Below are positions 1 through 7,898 of a stretch of DNA of 33,689 nt, piece after piece. A model generated the notes under the pieces. It saw nothing but the letters and a program-made list of their open reading frames with translations. It made no database searches and was not told where the DNA came from. The number at the start of each line of letters is the position of its first letter. The first letter of the stretch is position 1. The stretch comes from Thermoproteota archaeon. GTDB lineage: Archaea; Thermoproteota; Methanomethylicia; Methanomethylicales; B66-G16. Where the stretch lies: assembly GCA_003649085.1 (NCBI GenBank), contig QMQV01000007.1, forward strand, positions 1 to 33,689, given 5' to 3'. A program made the position numbers and the translations under genes.

Positions 1-60
1 AGTTGAAAGTTGAAAGTTGAAAGTTGAAAGTTGAAAGTTGAAAGTTGAAAGTTGAAAGTT
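1..60. repeat. AGTTGAA heptamer tandem array (about 8.6 copies)
   Basis: Eight perfect copies of AGTTGAA plus four bases fill the first 60 positions, with no mismatch. The array begins at the window edge and may continue to the left. On the plus strand the unit puts TGA into every frame, so it is not coding. On the minus strand no frame is stopped, so a heptapeptide repeat there cannot be excluded. Its role is unknown. It lies about 60 bases ahead of the V4R gene. Confidence 0.95.
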
Positions 61-118
61 TTGTAGTAAAGTTTTTAATCTTAGTTTCGTTAAGTTCTTC
101 TTGAAGGTGACTAATTTT

Positions 119-688
119 ATGTCCGCTGAAGTTTTCTTGCCCTTAAATCCTGTTGAAATATTAAACCTCTATAGGCAAAATGTCTTGCCAGGTGTTATTA
201 AAAGGAGATATGTTGAAAAGCTAGACTTATCTGATGTCTTAAAGCCTATTAGACCTTATTTTAAAGCTGTCGATTCCGAGGACGATAAGTACGTTGCTCT
301 CGCTAGGCTAATGACTTTTTCGTCTTGTAAGGGCTTTGGAGTTGACGACGTGGCAGCTGCTTACCTCTTTCATGCTGGCAGAAATCTTGGAAAGGAGATG
401 TATTGGAAGGGGTTGGTGAAGACGATTGACGATTTGTTTAGAGCGTTTTTAAAGTATAAGGTTGGACTTGTTGATATAGTGAAGGAGAGCGAGGATGTCG
501 TAGTAATCGACGTTTATGAGTGTATCTTGTGCAGCGGTCTTCCGGTAATAAACAAGCCAGTATGTTACTTTGAAGCTGGCGTCCTATCAGCTATCTTTGA
601 AAAACTTGTTGGAGCTAATACCGTTAAGGAGGAGAAGTGCTGGTGTCTTGGCGACTTGAAGTGTAGGTTTAAGGTAGAGTTCTTTTGA
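119..688 (+). CDS. V4R (4-vinyl reductase) domain protein
   Basis: About 189 residues, mostly one V4R domain, a small-molecule-binding fold found in archaeal and bacterial sensors and in proteins related to bacteriochlorophyll synthesis. The C-terminal half has the typical cysteine-rich ending: CILCSGLP, then PVCYFEAG with a run of small residues, then CWCLGDLKCRF. No second enzymatic or DNA-binding domain is visible. I take ATG 119 as the start because AAGGTGA (104-110) sits eight bases ahead of it; TTG 101 and GTG 107 are in frame upstream but lack such a site. The gene stands alone, followed by a guide RNA. The ligand is unknown; the paired cysteines could bind a metal or a cluster, which is inference. 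Confidence 0.8.
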   Translation: MSAEVFLPLNPVEILNLYRQNVLPGVIKRRYVEKLDLSDVLKPIRPYFKAVDSEDDKYVALARLMTFSSCKGFGVDDVAAAYLFHAGRNLGKEMYWKGLVKTIDDLFRAFLKYKVGLVDIVKESEDVVVIDVYECILCSGLPVINKPVCYFEAGVLSAIFEKLVGANTVKEEKCWCLGDLKCRFKVEFF

Positions 689-736
689 GGTTTTCATGGA
701 GGAAAAGTTTACAAGAGGTTTCTCGATAGTATGGTG

Positions 737-800
737 TGGTGATGACCCTCCTCTCAGCCTGAAATCCATGGCTGATGAGGAGGCAGTAGGGTTCTGATCC
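737..800 (+). ncRNA. C/D box guide sRNA
   Basis: All four boxes are present in order: C box GTGATGA (739-745), D' box CTGA (759-762), C' box CTGATGA (772-778), D box CTGA (794-797). The D' guide is 13 nt (746-758), the C'-D' spacer 9 nt and the D guide 15 nt (779-793), as expected for archaeal 2'-O-methylation guides. By the N-plus-five rule the D' guide would direct methylation of an A in the target GCUGAGAGGAGG. From memory this resembles the conserved archaeal 16S segment just before GGUGCAUGGC. The D guide would select a C in AACCCUACUGCC; I do not recognise that target. It lies in the spacer after the V4R gene, with no clear promoter of its own. Confidence 0.87.
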
Positions 801-803
801 CTT

Positions 804-966
804 CTACTTCTTTTTAACCAGCTTTCTAAGCTCGTATTCTCCTCTCCAAGTCTTCAACGTACTTCCCAGTGTAAACATGCCATGAAGTGCAGGTCTCAGA
901 GCATGGGATATCGTTGTGAGGTGTGTACGTACCAGTTTTGTCTATGACACAGCAGCTGGATATTGA
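804..966 (-). pseudogene. possible decayed small protein-coding remnant
   Basis: Between the guide RNA and the glycoside hydrolase stop, the minus strand holds an open frame without an ATG, GTG or TTG start. It reads protein-like, with a cysteine-rich segment (CSETCTSWHVYTGKYV) and then EDLERR. It stops at 826-828, while the neighbouring frame continues a plausible basic tail (YELRKLVKKK) to a stop at 804-806. One frameshift would join the two. This could be the 3' remnant of a lost gene or chance. I recognise no family. Confidence 0.25.
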
Positions 967-967
967 C

Positions 968-3712
968 TTAGCTTCGGAGGTTTTCGGTAGACACTTCGAT
1001 AGCTTCAGCTGTCGATTGGGTTATCCAAGTCTTGTAGAACATTAAGTAGCCTCCTTCGGGCAGCCTTATTACAGCTGGGTCAGCTACGCCATCCCTGTCA
1101 AGCGAGCCTTCAGAGCCTTCTTTTAACACTACTGTGGGAGAAGTCCAGTTTTCAAAGTCTTGTGTAAAGGAGGAGTATATGCGTACAGGCCTATCCGGCT
1201 CTTTATGGTGGAAGTATATCCTATAGCCGTTGTTGAAAGGTATTGTGCATGAAACAGCCCCTTCAAAGTCGAGTTCTTTAACCTTTGAGAAGTTTAAGCC
1301 GTCTTCAGAGGTCAGCATTACGAGCTTTTCTCCCTTGGATACGAACATTACCCACTTATCTCCAGCCCATATCACGTCTGGGTCCGTTATCGTGCCTGTA
1401 GGATCTATGTAGCGTACTCCCTCTTCAACTTCGAAGTGTACACCATCATCTGATATTGCTGAGACTATCTTGTTTTGAGGACCTGTAAGCGGCATGTAAG
1501 ATGCGTAGAGCCTATACCTTCCATCAGGTAACAGTACTACGTCTGGGTCAACCCAGCATGGGTCAAGGCCCTCTACCTTGAGGTAAACCCAGCTAACGCC
1601 GTCTTCAGATATCGCTACAGATATGCCTCCATTATAGTAGTCTACGTAGTATACCCTTATGTAGCCATCACTGTCGATTATGGCGTCTGGAACAGACGCT
1701 TGATCAGCTAGTATTGTGTAGTTTTTGCTCCACGTCAACCCATCCTGAGAATATGCCATCAGTACCCTGTGCTTCCAGGGACCGTCGGTTTCCTCAGGAA
1801 TACCGAAAGGCGGCACTCCTAAACCTGAACCTGGCTGTATGTTGCTAGTCCACTTAAAACCGGGTTTTTCAGGCACCTTGACCTCTACTTCGATTTCTCT
1901 TCCATAGAAGTATGCTAATATTGCTAAGTCTAATATGTCGATGGTGCCGTCATCGTTTAAGTCAGCTTCAGGTTTAAAGCTTACATGGTATTGAGTTAGC
2001 CCATAGGCGGATTTTAAGACCTGCAAGTCGCCCAAGTCGATTATGCTATCGTTGTTTATGTCGGCTTTCTCCACCTTTACGGTTACCTTGACCTCAGCCT
2101 TAGCTGATGTCACTTGAAGCTCTAGCGTAAAGCTAGCTTCTTGATACTGCTCATCTCCAGGGTAGTATGCCGTTATGTTCCACGTACCTGAAGTACTTGG
2201 AGTAAATGTGTAGTAGAAGACGCCTTGTTCGTCCGTAGTCACGTTTACGGTTGTTGTCTGGTTTTCAGGGCTCGTTATTGAGAGTATTATTGTAAGGTTT
2301 TCGATAGCTGGCGTTAAGAAGCCCGTTATGTTGACTTGCTCGCCAACTACAATCTGAGCAGGCTGAGCACTACACGACATTTGTATAGCTTCTTTAACTT
2401 TTTCAGCGGCGTAGCTAATCACGTAAATTGGATTGTTTGAGACTTGAACTTGTGACGCATCTACTATGCTCACATTTCCGTACATGTCTACAACTGTAAC
2501 GGTGCCCGTCACGTTTGATGGCAAAACGCCAGGATTCCACAGCACGTAGACATCAGCGTCATACACCTTAAACTTGTAGCAGCCTTCACTTAGCTTTACA
2601 ACTGATTGAAAATCGCCTATTAACGCCGACATAGTTTTAAAAGCGTAAAAAACTGGCCTTTTTCTCCCACTTAAATCTATTAAAAATGAGCGTATGAGTT
2701 CTTCAGGCAACTTTATCGACGGTTCTAATGCCTTAATCTCAACATACATGATAAAGTCAACCCCTTCAGCGAAGGCTCTTACACACCCTTTAACTAAAAC
2801 TCTCGCTTGTTTTTCTTCACCGCTTTCAGTTGCTCCGAGCTGTAGCTCTGTTATTATCAGCGGCTTTTCCTCAACGCCATACGAGCTTAAAAGCTCCTTG
2901 TAATATGATACGTCGAAGTCTGTGTCCTCGCTATACTCACTCTCTGTACCTGTTATGAAGTGTACGTTGCCTACATCGAAGTAGTTTCCAGCTCCATGTT
3001 TCATAACTTCTTTCCAAAACTCTAGAGTATCTGGCGGCGCCCTTGATGGGTTTATGACCGAGGGAGCAGCTATAACCACCTTAGCTTCAGGATCAGCTTC
3101 TTTAATAGCTTCATAAGTGGCTTTTAAGACATCTACATAGTCTTCAGGTGGTCCTTTGAACATAGCTGGCATCCAAGCCGTTGAGAACTGTATATCTGGC
3201 TCGTTCATGACCTCCCAATACTTTACGGGGTATTTTAGAAGAGGGGAATCCTCGTAGCCGTCCCCATCGTATCTCTCAACTAACGCCTTGACAAACTGCT
3301 TGTAAGCTTCCACATCGCTTGGCTTCTCCCTATTCTTTGGAAAGATCGTTATCAAAACGTTTCCGCCTAAAGCTTGATACGCTGAAACTTCTAAGTCTAG
3401 CTCTGAAAAATCGTAAACCCCTTTCGAAGTCTCTATGATAGCTTGATCCCCCTTTACTCTCGCCCATGAAACACCCAGTTCTAGGGATTCCTCTATGGGG
3501 GAGAAGGGACCAAGCCTATCTGCTAGACCCTTAGTAAGCTTCACATCTTCTAAGCTAATTGGAGACTGCTGCGAACTCAGCTCAGCTATGTTTGTTAAGC
3601 TGATAGATAACGCCAATAAGGCTAAAATGAGCAAGCAGGCTATTTTACACGTTGAAACCTTCAAGTTTTTCACCGATAAGGAGCTTACGCCTGAGCTAAC
3701 CCTTACTCTCAA
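968..3712 (-). CDS. secreted multidomain glycoside hydrolase with dockerin-like repeats
   Basis: 914 residues. There is an N-terminal signal peptide or anchor (hydrophobic about 24-42). Next comes a clan-A TIM-barrel glycosidase domain (about 50-430) with WEVMNEP, placing the acid/base at E171, and PLIITELQ, placing the nucleophile at E289; this is GH39/GH5-like. An Ig-like beta domain follows (about 448-536). A pair of dockerin type I calcium loops comes next (ADINNDSIIDLGDL near 550, ADLNDDGTIDILDL near 583). The C-terminal part (about 640-914) is a beta-propeller with repeated 'S.DG..W' blades, like GH43/GH32 relatives. It would act outside the cell on polysaccharide; the substrate is unknown. 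TTG 3712 is the longest start, but GTG at residue 14 (3673) gives a more ordinary signal peptide. It is transcribed away from the YkgJ gene. Confidence 0.85.
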   Translation of the reverse strand: MRVRVSSGVSSLSVKNLKVSTCKIACLLILALLALSISLTNIAELSSQQSPISLEDVKLTKGLADRLGPFSPIEESLELGVSWARVKGDQAIIETSKGVYDFSELDLEVSAYQALGGNVLITIFPKNREKPSDVEAYKQFVKALVERYDGDGYEDSPLLKYPVKYWEVMNEPDIQFSTAWMPAMFKGPPEDYVDVLKATYEAIKEADPEAKVVIAAPSVINPSRAPPDTLEFWKEVMKHGAGNYFDVGNVHFITGTESEYSEDTDFDVSYYKELLSSYGVEEKPLIITELQLGATESGEEKQARVLVKGCVRAFAEGVDFIMYVEIKALEPSIKLPEELIRSFLIDLSGRKRPVFYAFKTMSALIGDFQSVVKLSEGCYKFKVYDADVYVLWNPGVLPSNVTGTVTVVDMYGNVSIVDASQVQVSNNPIYVISYAAEKVKEAIQMSCSAQPAQIVVGEQVNITGFLTPAIENLTIILSITSPENQTTTVNVTTDEQGVFYYTFTPSTSGTWNITAYYPGDEQYQEASFTLELQVTSAKAEVKVTVKVEKADINNDSIIDLGDLQVLKSAYGLTQYHVSFKPEADLNDDGTIDILDLAILAYFYGREIEVEVKVPEKPGFKWTSNIQPGSGLGVPPFGIPEETDGPWKHRVLMAYSQDGLTWSKNYTILADQASVPDAIIDSDGYIRVYYVDYYNGGISVAISEDGVSWVYLKVEGLDPCWVDPDVVLLPDGRYRLYASYMPLTGPQNKIVSAISDDGVHFEVEEGVRYIDPTGTITDPDVIWAGDKWVMFVSKGEKLVMLTSEDGLNFSKVKELDFEGAVSCTIPFNNGYRIYFHHKEPDRPVRIYSSFTQDFENWTSPTVVLKEGSEGSLDRDGVADPAVIRLPEGGYLMFYKTWITQSTAEAIEVSTENLRS

Positions 3713-3771
3713 TCTGATAAAAATAAGCTTATCTAAAGCGGTATGTTAACGTAAGAAAGAGATTAAAGGCG

Positions 3772-4191
3772 ATGACAGCGGAGTACTTTGTTGAAGTTGA
3801 TTGTAGGTTGCCTAATGGAAGGTTTTGTGCTAAATGTTGTTATGAAACTAAAATGCCGTTGACGCGCGAGGATGTTGAGAGAATAAGGAAGCTAGGGTTT
3901 AAGCTTAAAGACTTTGCTTGTTGGAGAAATGGTGTTTTGACTCTTAAAAACGTGGATTGTCACTGCGTTTTTCTCGATGTGAGCTCAGGTAAGTGTAAGA
4001 TATATGAGCATAGACCTCTTGGATGTAAGCTTTACCCATTAGTATACGACGTATATAGCGGAAAGGTGTTGGTAGATCCATATTGCCCCAAAGCTAATGA
4101 AGTTAAGCGCTCTGCTACGCGATTACAATATGAACTTGTGAAGAAGGTTGCAGAAAACATCTTATGTAAAAGCTCTGCTAAAGTACGTTAA
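3772..4191 (+). CDS. YkgJ-family cysteine-cluster (Fe-S/Zn) protein
   Basis: 139 residues of the YkgJ/UPF0153 family, small proteins whose conserved cysteines are thought to bind zinc or an iron-sulfur cluster. The N-terminal group is C11, C19, C22 and C23 (FCAKCCYE). A second group follows (C50, C63, C65, C75), and the signature CKIYEHRPLGCKLYP with C85 is intact; C105 follows. Length is usual for the family. AAAGG just before ATG 3772 is a close but plausible ribosome site. A P-loop ATPase follows 43 bases downstream on the same strand, so the two may be co-transcribed. The reaction is unknown. Confidence 0.85.
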   Translation: MTAEYFVEVDCRLPNGRFCAKCCYETKMPLTREDVERIRKLGFKLKDFACWRNGVLTLKNVDCHCVFLDVSSGKCKIYEHRPLGCKLYPLVYDVYSGKVLVDPYCPKANEVKRSATRLQYELVKKVAENILCKSSAKVR

Positions 4192-4234
4192 GGTTTAATG
4201 CTTGCGCTCTTATTCTCCTCTTGCATAAGGGCAT

Positions 4235-5095
4235 ATGGCGACATTAATATTTATCTGCGGAGCATTGCCTGAAAGCTCCGGTAAAACTACTATTGCTAAA
4301 GCACTTATCTCAGAACTTGTTAGAAAAGGCTTCTTAGCATTGCCGTTTAAACCTCTCTCAAGCCATAGCTTTTGGTGGCGTTATGAAACCTACTTAGCGT
4401 GTTTAGAGAGGAGGAGTTTGTTTAGCTACGATGTCTTTGAGCTCGCTAAGGAGTTTAAAGTTGAGCAACCTATTGAAGTCTTAAACCCTATCGATAACCT
4501 CACTTCTCCACTCGCCTTAAGTGTATCCAATTTAGAGGGGCTAGAAGAGTACCCGCACATCAAGCTTTTCGACAACTTAGCTGTAAGCAGGTTTACTTAC
4601 GTAGATGACGACGTTAAACACGTTTACTGCTATAGAGATTTCGAGCAGACGCGTCAATTGCTTGAAAAGGTTGTCGATAAAGCTGAGCGCTTAGTTGAGG
4701 TTAAGTCAGTTCAAGATTTTCTAAAACTTCAGAGAAGATTTTACCTTAAATCTATTGAAACTTGTTTTAAGCAAGTTGAGAAAGACGCTGATTACGTCGT
4801 AGTAGAAGGGTATAGTGACTTGGTTTATCCTTGGAGGAAAGTTGAGGATAGCAAGTTAATCTTGGTGGCTGCCCCAGGATATCTACTTGCTTATGAAACA
4901 TCTAAGTTCTTTAAGGCGATTAAACAGGTAAGCAAACCTCCTTTAGCTAGGTTTGCTGATGTGAGCAGTATGGTTAAGCCCATCGTCGTTGAGAAGCTCC
5001 CCCCTTTAACAGAGCTTGAGCTTAAACAGCCTATCCTAAGCTATAGGTATGGTAGAGCACTTAAAGCTGTCTTAGATGTCCTCGGCCAGCTTTAG
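4235..5095 (+). CDS. archaeal P-loop ATPase, dethiobiotin-synthetase-like fold
   Basis: 286 residues. The Walker A motif is at the very N-terminus (GALPESSGKTT, residues 9-19), in the spacing used by BioD/CobQ/MinD-type SIMIBI proteins. A strand ending YVVVEGYSD (about 187-195) looks like the Walker B/DxxG-equivalent region seen in dethiobiotin-synthetase-like ATPases, and LILVAAPGY follows as the next core strand. No helical or DNA-binding addition is evident. It resembles archaeal proteins annotated only as predicted P-loop ATPase or GTPase; no biotin genes are nearby, so a biotin role is not supported. It follows the YkgJ gene and converges on the alpha/beta hydrolase with 11 bases between them. 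Confidence 0.7.
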   Translation: MATLIFICGALPESSGKTTIAKALISELVRKGFLALPFKPLSSHSFWWRYETYLACLERRSLFSYDVFELAKEFKVEQPIEVLNPIDNLTSPLALSVSNLEGLEEYPHIKLFDNLAVSRFTYVDDDVKHVYCYRDFEQTRQLLEKVVDKAERLVEVKSVQDFLKLQRRFYLKSIETCFKQVEKDADYVVVEGYSDLVYPWRKVEDSKLILVAAPGYLLAYETSKFFKAIKQVSKPPLARFADVSSMVKPIVVEKLPPLTELELKQPILSYRYGRALKAVLDVLGQL

Positions 5096-5106
5096 GTGAT
5101 GTAGAG

Positions 5107-5868
5107 CTATTTTGAAGCGAAGTCAGCTATGAGCTGGGCAACTTCATCTGATCTTTCTAAAATTAGCAGGTGACCAGCTTTTTCTAGTACTTTTAACTGG
5201 ATATTGGGCTGTTTCCTCGGTGCTTGGATAACGTGTTTTAAAGGTGTTAGCTCGTCTTCATCACCTATTATGATTAGCGTAGGGACTTTAACGAAGCTCA
5301 AAGCATCCTTTAAGTTTACGCTTGCAATGCACTCAGTTACGTTGAAGAAAAAGTCCTCGGGTATGCCTTCAAGCTTATTCTTAATCTTTAAGGTGAGGTC
5401 TTCATTATGTTCTTTAAGCTCTTTGAGCGTAGCATTTATTATAAGCCTCCTAAAGTTTACAAGCCCCAGCCTATGTAAAAACTTCATTACCTTATAGCCA
5501 GCGACTGAAGAACCCTTTATTAAAGGCGCTATTAATATGAGCTTTTCAAGACCTTTAATTCCAGCTATAGCACATCTTAACGCAGTTGCAGCTCCAAGCG
5601 ATGTTCCTACAAGCACGTATTTGCCTAGCTTTAAGTGATTTATCACGTCGTTGACGGCTAACGCCATAATGTCTAAGCTACACTTACCTCCTATTGGCGG
5701 GGATTTCCCGTGACCCCTTAAATCCAAGGCTATGACCCTGAAATTGTCCTTTAATATCAAGGATATTGGAGCCCAGTCCTCAAGGCTTCCGAAGGCGCCA
5801 TGTATTAAGACAATGGGTTTACCGCTTCCCTCATCTACAAAGTGTATTCCGGAAGAAGTGTAGCTCAA
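5107..5868 (-). CDS. alpha/beta-fold hydrolase
   Basis: 253 residues, the usual size for a single-domain alpha/beta hydrolase. The oxyanion segment VLIHGAFGS (about 19-27), LDLRGHGKS, the nucleophile elbow GTSLGAA (Ser about 94), the acid near IIGDEDELTP and the catalytic His in KAGHLL (about 233) are all visible. There is no signal peptide or membrane segment, so it is probably cytosolic. The substrate cannot be told; esterase, lactonase and C-C hydrolase are all possible. TTG 5868 is forced because an in-frame TAA lies two codons upstream. It is read in the same direction as the DUF711 operon but 164 bases after it. Confidence 0.88.
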   Translation of the reverse strand: MSYTSSGIHFVDEGSGKPIVLIHGAFGSLEDWAPISLILKDNFRVIALDLRGHGKSPPIGGKCSLDIMALAVNDVINHLKLGKYVLVGTSLGAATALRCAIAGIKGLEKLILIAPLIKGSSVAGYKVMKFLHRLGLVNFRRLIINATLKELKEHNEDLTLKIKNKLEGIPEDFFFNVTECIASVNLKDALSFVKVPTLIIIGDEDELTPLKHVIQAPRKQPNIQLKVLEKAGHLLILERSDEVAQLIADFASK

Positions 5869-6032
5869 CCTTTAAAACACCTTTTTCTAAGAGTAGCTTA
5901 AACAGCCATCCCCTTAGACTTTTCCTTAAAGGCATCAAGCTTATCAAGGTGCAGTTCAAGTATGTTATACGTGGGGATGATGCGAGGCTACCTCTAAGCA
6001 GGTTATGCGGAGGAGTTACTCAGCTGACCCGC

Positions 6033-7133
6033 TTACTTCATCTTTGGTATGGGAACATTCTTGAAAAACCATATGTTGACGAGGTCCCCGGGCTTAGCGT
6101 TTGTCGGCAATAGCCTTACTCCTAGAGGCTTCTTCTTGATATCCGAGATGGTGAACATGTCGAGTAGCAAGTTCTTAATCCACTTAATGCCGAGCGTTGA
6201 AGGTATTGGCAACATGTCGATGCCGACGGCGCAGGCCATCGAGTATAGCATGAGCTGGCTTATTGATAGGGAGTCTGCTGCTCCAAGCTCCATTAACCTC
6301 TCGTCTTCAGCATATGATAACATCACGTCATTAAAGCCTGTTAAGGCGACATCTTTTTCAAGCCTTTGAATAACCTTAGCTAGTGTTTTAATGCAGCTTA
6401 AGACCCCCGGCTCTTCAAGAGAGCATTTAGCTAGAGACTCCAATGCTTCAGCAACGCTTTCGTTAGCCCAAGGAGATAACGACATGTCAACTTTTGCCCA
6501 TTTTAAGTTCGTCGAAGACGCGACTTCGCGTGCTAAGCTGTGGATTCTCTTTGCTATATCTAAGAGCTTAGGCTTTAGCCTGGAGATGCTTTTAGCTCGT
6601 TTCACATCGCTTGCATATAATGCAGCTGCTGATATCCCATGTGTTGGTGAAAGCGTTGTAGCAGCAGGCAAGTATGGTGTTTCAACGCGCGAGTACATGA
6701 GACAGACAAATCTCACAGATGCGCCTACTTCAGCGTAGCTTCTTAAGCTATCTATAAAGCGCGCTATTAAAGGTATGTCGGAGAGCTTTGAGAGATAGGA
6801 TGACGCAAAGACCCTATCATTTTCAACTATAGCATTTAACAGCGGCTTTCCTACATCTCGTAGGCCACTGGAGTTTACGTGTAACCCACCTACATAGTCT
6901 AGGCCGATTTTCTCAGCAAGCTCTTGAAGGCTCTTAGCCAAGTCTTTGATATCGTTAAGGTGAGGAGCACTTAATTGAGGTAATGCTAAGCGCATTGAGG
7001 GCTTTGTCAAACCACGCTTTCTTAGAGCTTTATCGGCTGAGGATGTGAAGTCTTTGAGAAGCTCTTCTAAATCCTCTAAATGCCTTAACACGTCCCCTTC
7101 ACTATAGTGAAGACAAAGTGCTCTGACTTCCAT
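6033..7133 (-). CDS. DUF711 (UPF0210) family protein
   Basis: 366 residues matching the archaeal branch of DUF711, a conserved family whose fold is related to the glycyl-radical enzyme barrel but whose reaction is unknown. Recognisable segments are IGLDYVGGLHV (about 97-107), a conserved VETPYLPAA (about 150-158), and GIDMLPIP followed by STLGIKWI near the C-terminus. This branch is shorter than the roughly 450-residue bacterial proteins. ATG 7133 has AGAGGA seven bases upstream. Its start lies 18 bases after the amidohydrolase stop, so it is the last gene of a probable three-gene operon with an ECF transporter subunit. Confidence 0.8.
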   Translation of the reverse strand: MEVRALCLHYSEGDVLRHLEDLEELLKDFTSSADKALRKRGLTKPSMRLALPQLSAPHLNDIKDLAKSLQELAEKIGLDYVGGLHVNSSGLRDVGKPLLNAIVENDRVFASSYLSKLSDIPLIARFIDSLRSYAEVGASVRFVCLMYSRVETPYLPAATTLSPTHGISAAALYASDVKRAKSISRLKPKLLDIAKRIHSLAREVASSTNLKWAKVDMSLSPWANESVAEALESLAKCSLEEPGVLSCIKTLAKVIQRLEKDVALTGFNDVMLSYAEDERLMELGAADSLSISQLMLYSMACAVGIDMLPIPSTLGIKWIKNLLLDMFTISDIKKKPLGVRLLPTNAKPGDLVNIWFFKNVPIPKMK

Positions 7134-7151
7134 GGCGATATCCTCTTTTCA

Positions 7152-7898
7152 TTAGCGCGACGTACTTTTAAGCTTGAAGACTTTAACTGCGTTTTCGCTT
7201 AAAACCATGTTAAGCTCCCGCTCATTTAGCCCTGACACCTTTACTTTTAATATTTCAACAGCTGGATGCCCAAATGGGGCATCAGAGCCATATAGTATTC
7301 TATCAGCCCCCACGACTTCGGCGGCTTCCTTTATTTTACTTGGCATCGGCATAGCGGAGGTCTCTAACAGTATGTTTTCATGCTTTTTAGCAACTTCTAT
7401 AGCTCCATTTATGTAGACTATGTGTCCATGCCCCATATGCCCCAATATTATCGTAGCGTCTGGATAGCGATCAGCTAAGTTGCCGAAATGCCAAGGAAGA
7501 GACCAAGGCGGATGACCACAGTGAAATAGTATTGGCAGCTTATGTTTTATTGCGTGTTCAACCACTGGGTATACGACATCTTGATCTGGTAAAAACGTGT
7601 CTAGCAAGGGATGCATTTTAATTCCTTTAAGGCCAGCTTTAACAGCATCATCGATTAAAGAAAGGGCTTTCTTTCCAAGATGTGGATTAACCCATATTAG
7701 CCCATAGATTCTCCCGGGGTGGTTTTTAACGGCTTTAAACGTTAGACGGTTGGGTAAAGATGATACTAGAGAACTTATGATTCCATGCTTGTTCATTAGC
7801 TTGACGAGCTCTTTTGCGCTTAACTTGACGTTAAAGCCTGCGTAAAAGCCTAAGTGAACATGTGAATCTACTATTGTGAGACGTTTTTGCTTGCTCAT
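7152..7898 (-). CDS. metal-dependent TIM-barrel hydrolase (amidohydrolase-2 type)
   Basis: About 248 residues of the amidohydrolase superfamily, COG2159-like. The metal-binding HxH is in IVDSHVHLG near the N-terminus; later metal or active-site segments are LFHCGHPPW, IILGHMGHGH, LLETSAMP and ILYGSDAPFGHP, the last holding the catalytic Asp. This group contains decarboxylases and hydrolases of small aromatic or lactone acids, so the substrate is open. ATG 7898 overlaps the TGA of the upstream ECF gene as ATGA, implying translational coupling. A longer reading frame upstream only runs through the ECF gene in another frame. Confidence 0.85.
   Translation of the reverse strand: MSKQKRLTIVDSHVHLGFYAGFNVKLSAKELVKLMNKHGIISSLVSSLPNRLTFKAVKNHPGRIYGLIWVNPHLGKKALSLIDDAVKAGLKGIKMHPLLDTFLPDQDVVYPVVEHAIKHKLPILFHCGHPPWSLPWHFGNLADRYPDATIILGHMGHGHIVYINGAIEVAKKHENILLETSAMPMPSKIKEAAEVVGADRILYGSDAPFGHPAVEILKVKVSGLNERELNMVLSENAVKVFKLKSTSR

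Noticed and set aside
1..60. CRISPR array
   Set aside because: The units are seven bases long with no spacers, so this is a simple tandem repeat.
5831..5935. 34-residue minus-strand reading frame ahead of and overlapping the alpha/beta hydrolase, possibly a frameshifted N-terminus
   Set aside because: The hydrolase is complete from TTG 5868, the short frame has no clear ribosome site, and no frameshift signal is visible.
5925..6030. GATGATG with a later CTGA on the plus strand as a C/D box RNA
   Set aside because: The first box does not match RTGATGA and there is no internal C'/D' pair.
5766..6113. 115-residue plus-strand frame across the spacer and two gene ends
   Set aside because: It is antisense to two well-supported genes and its composition does not resemble a protein.
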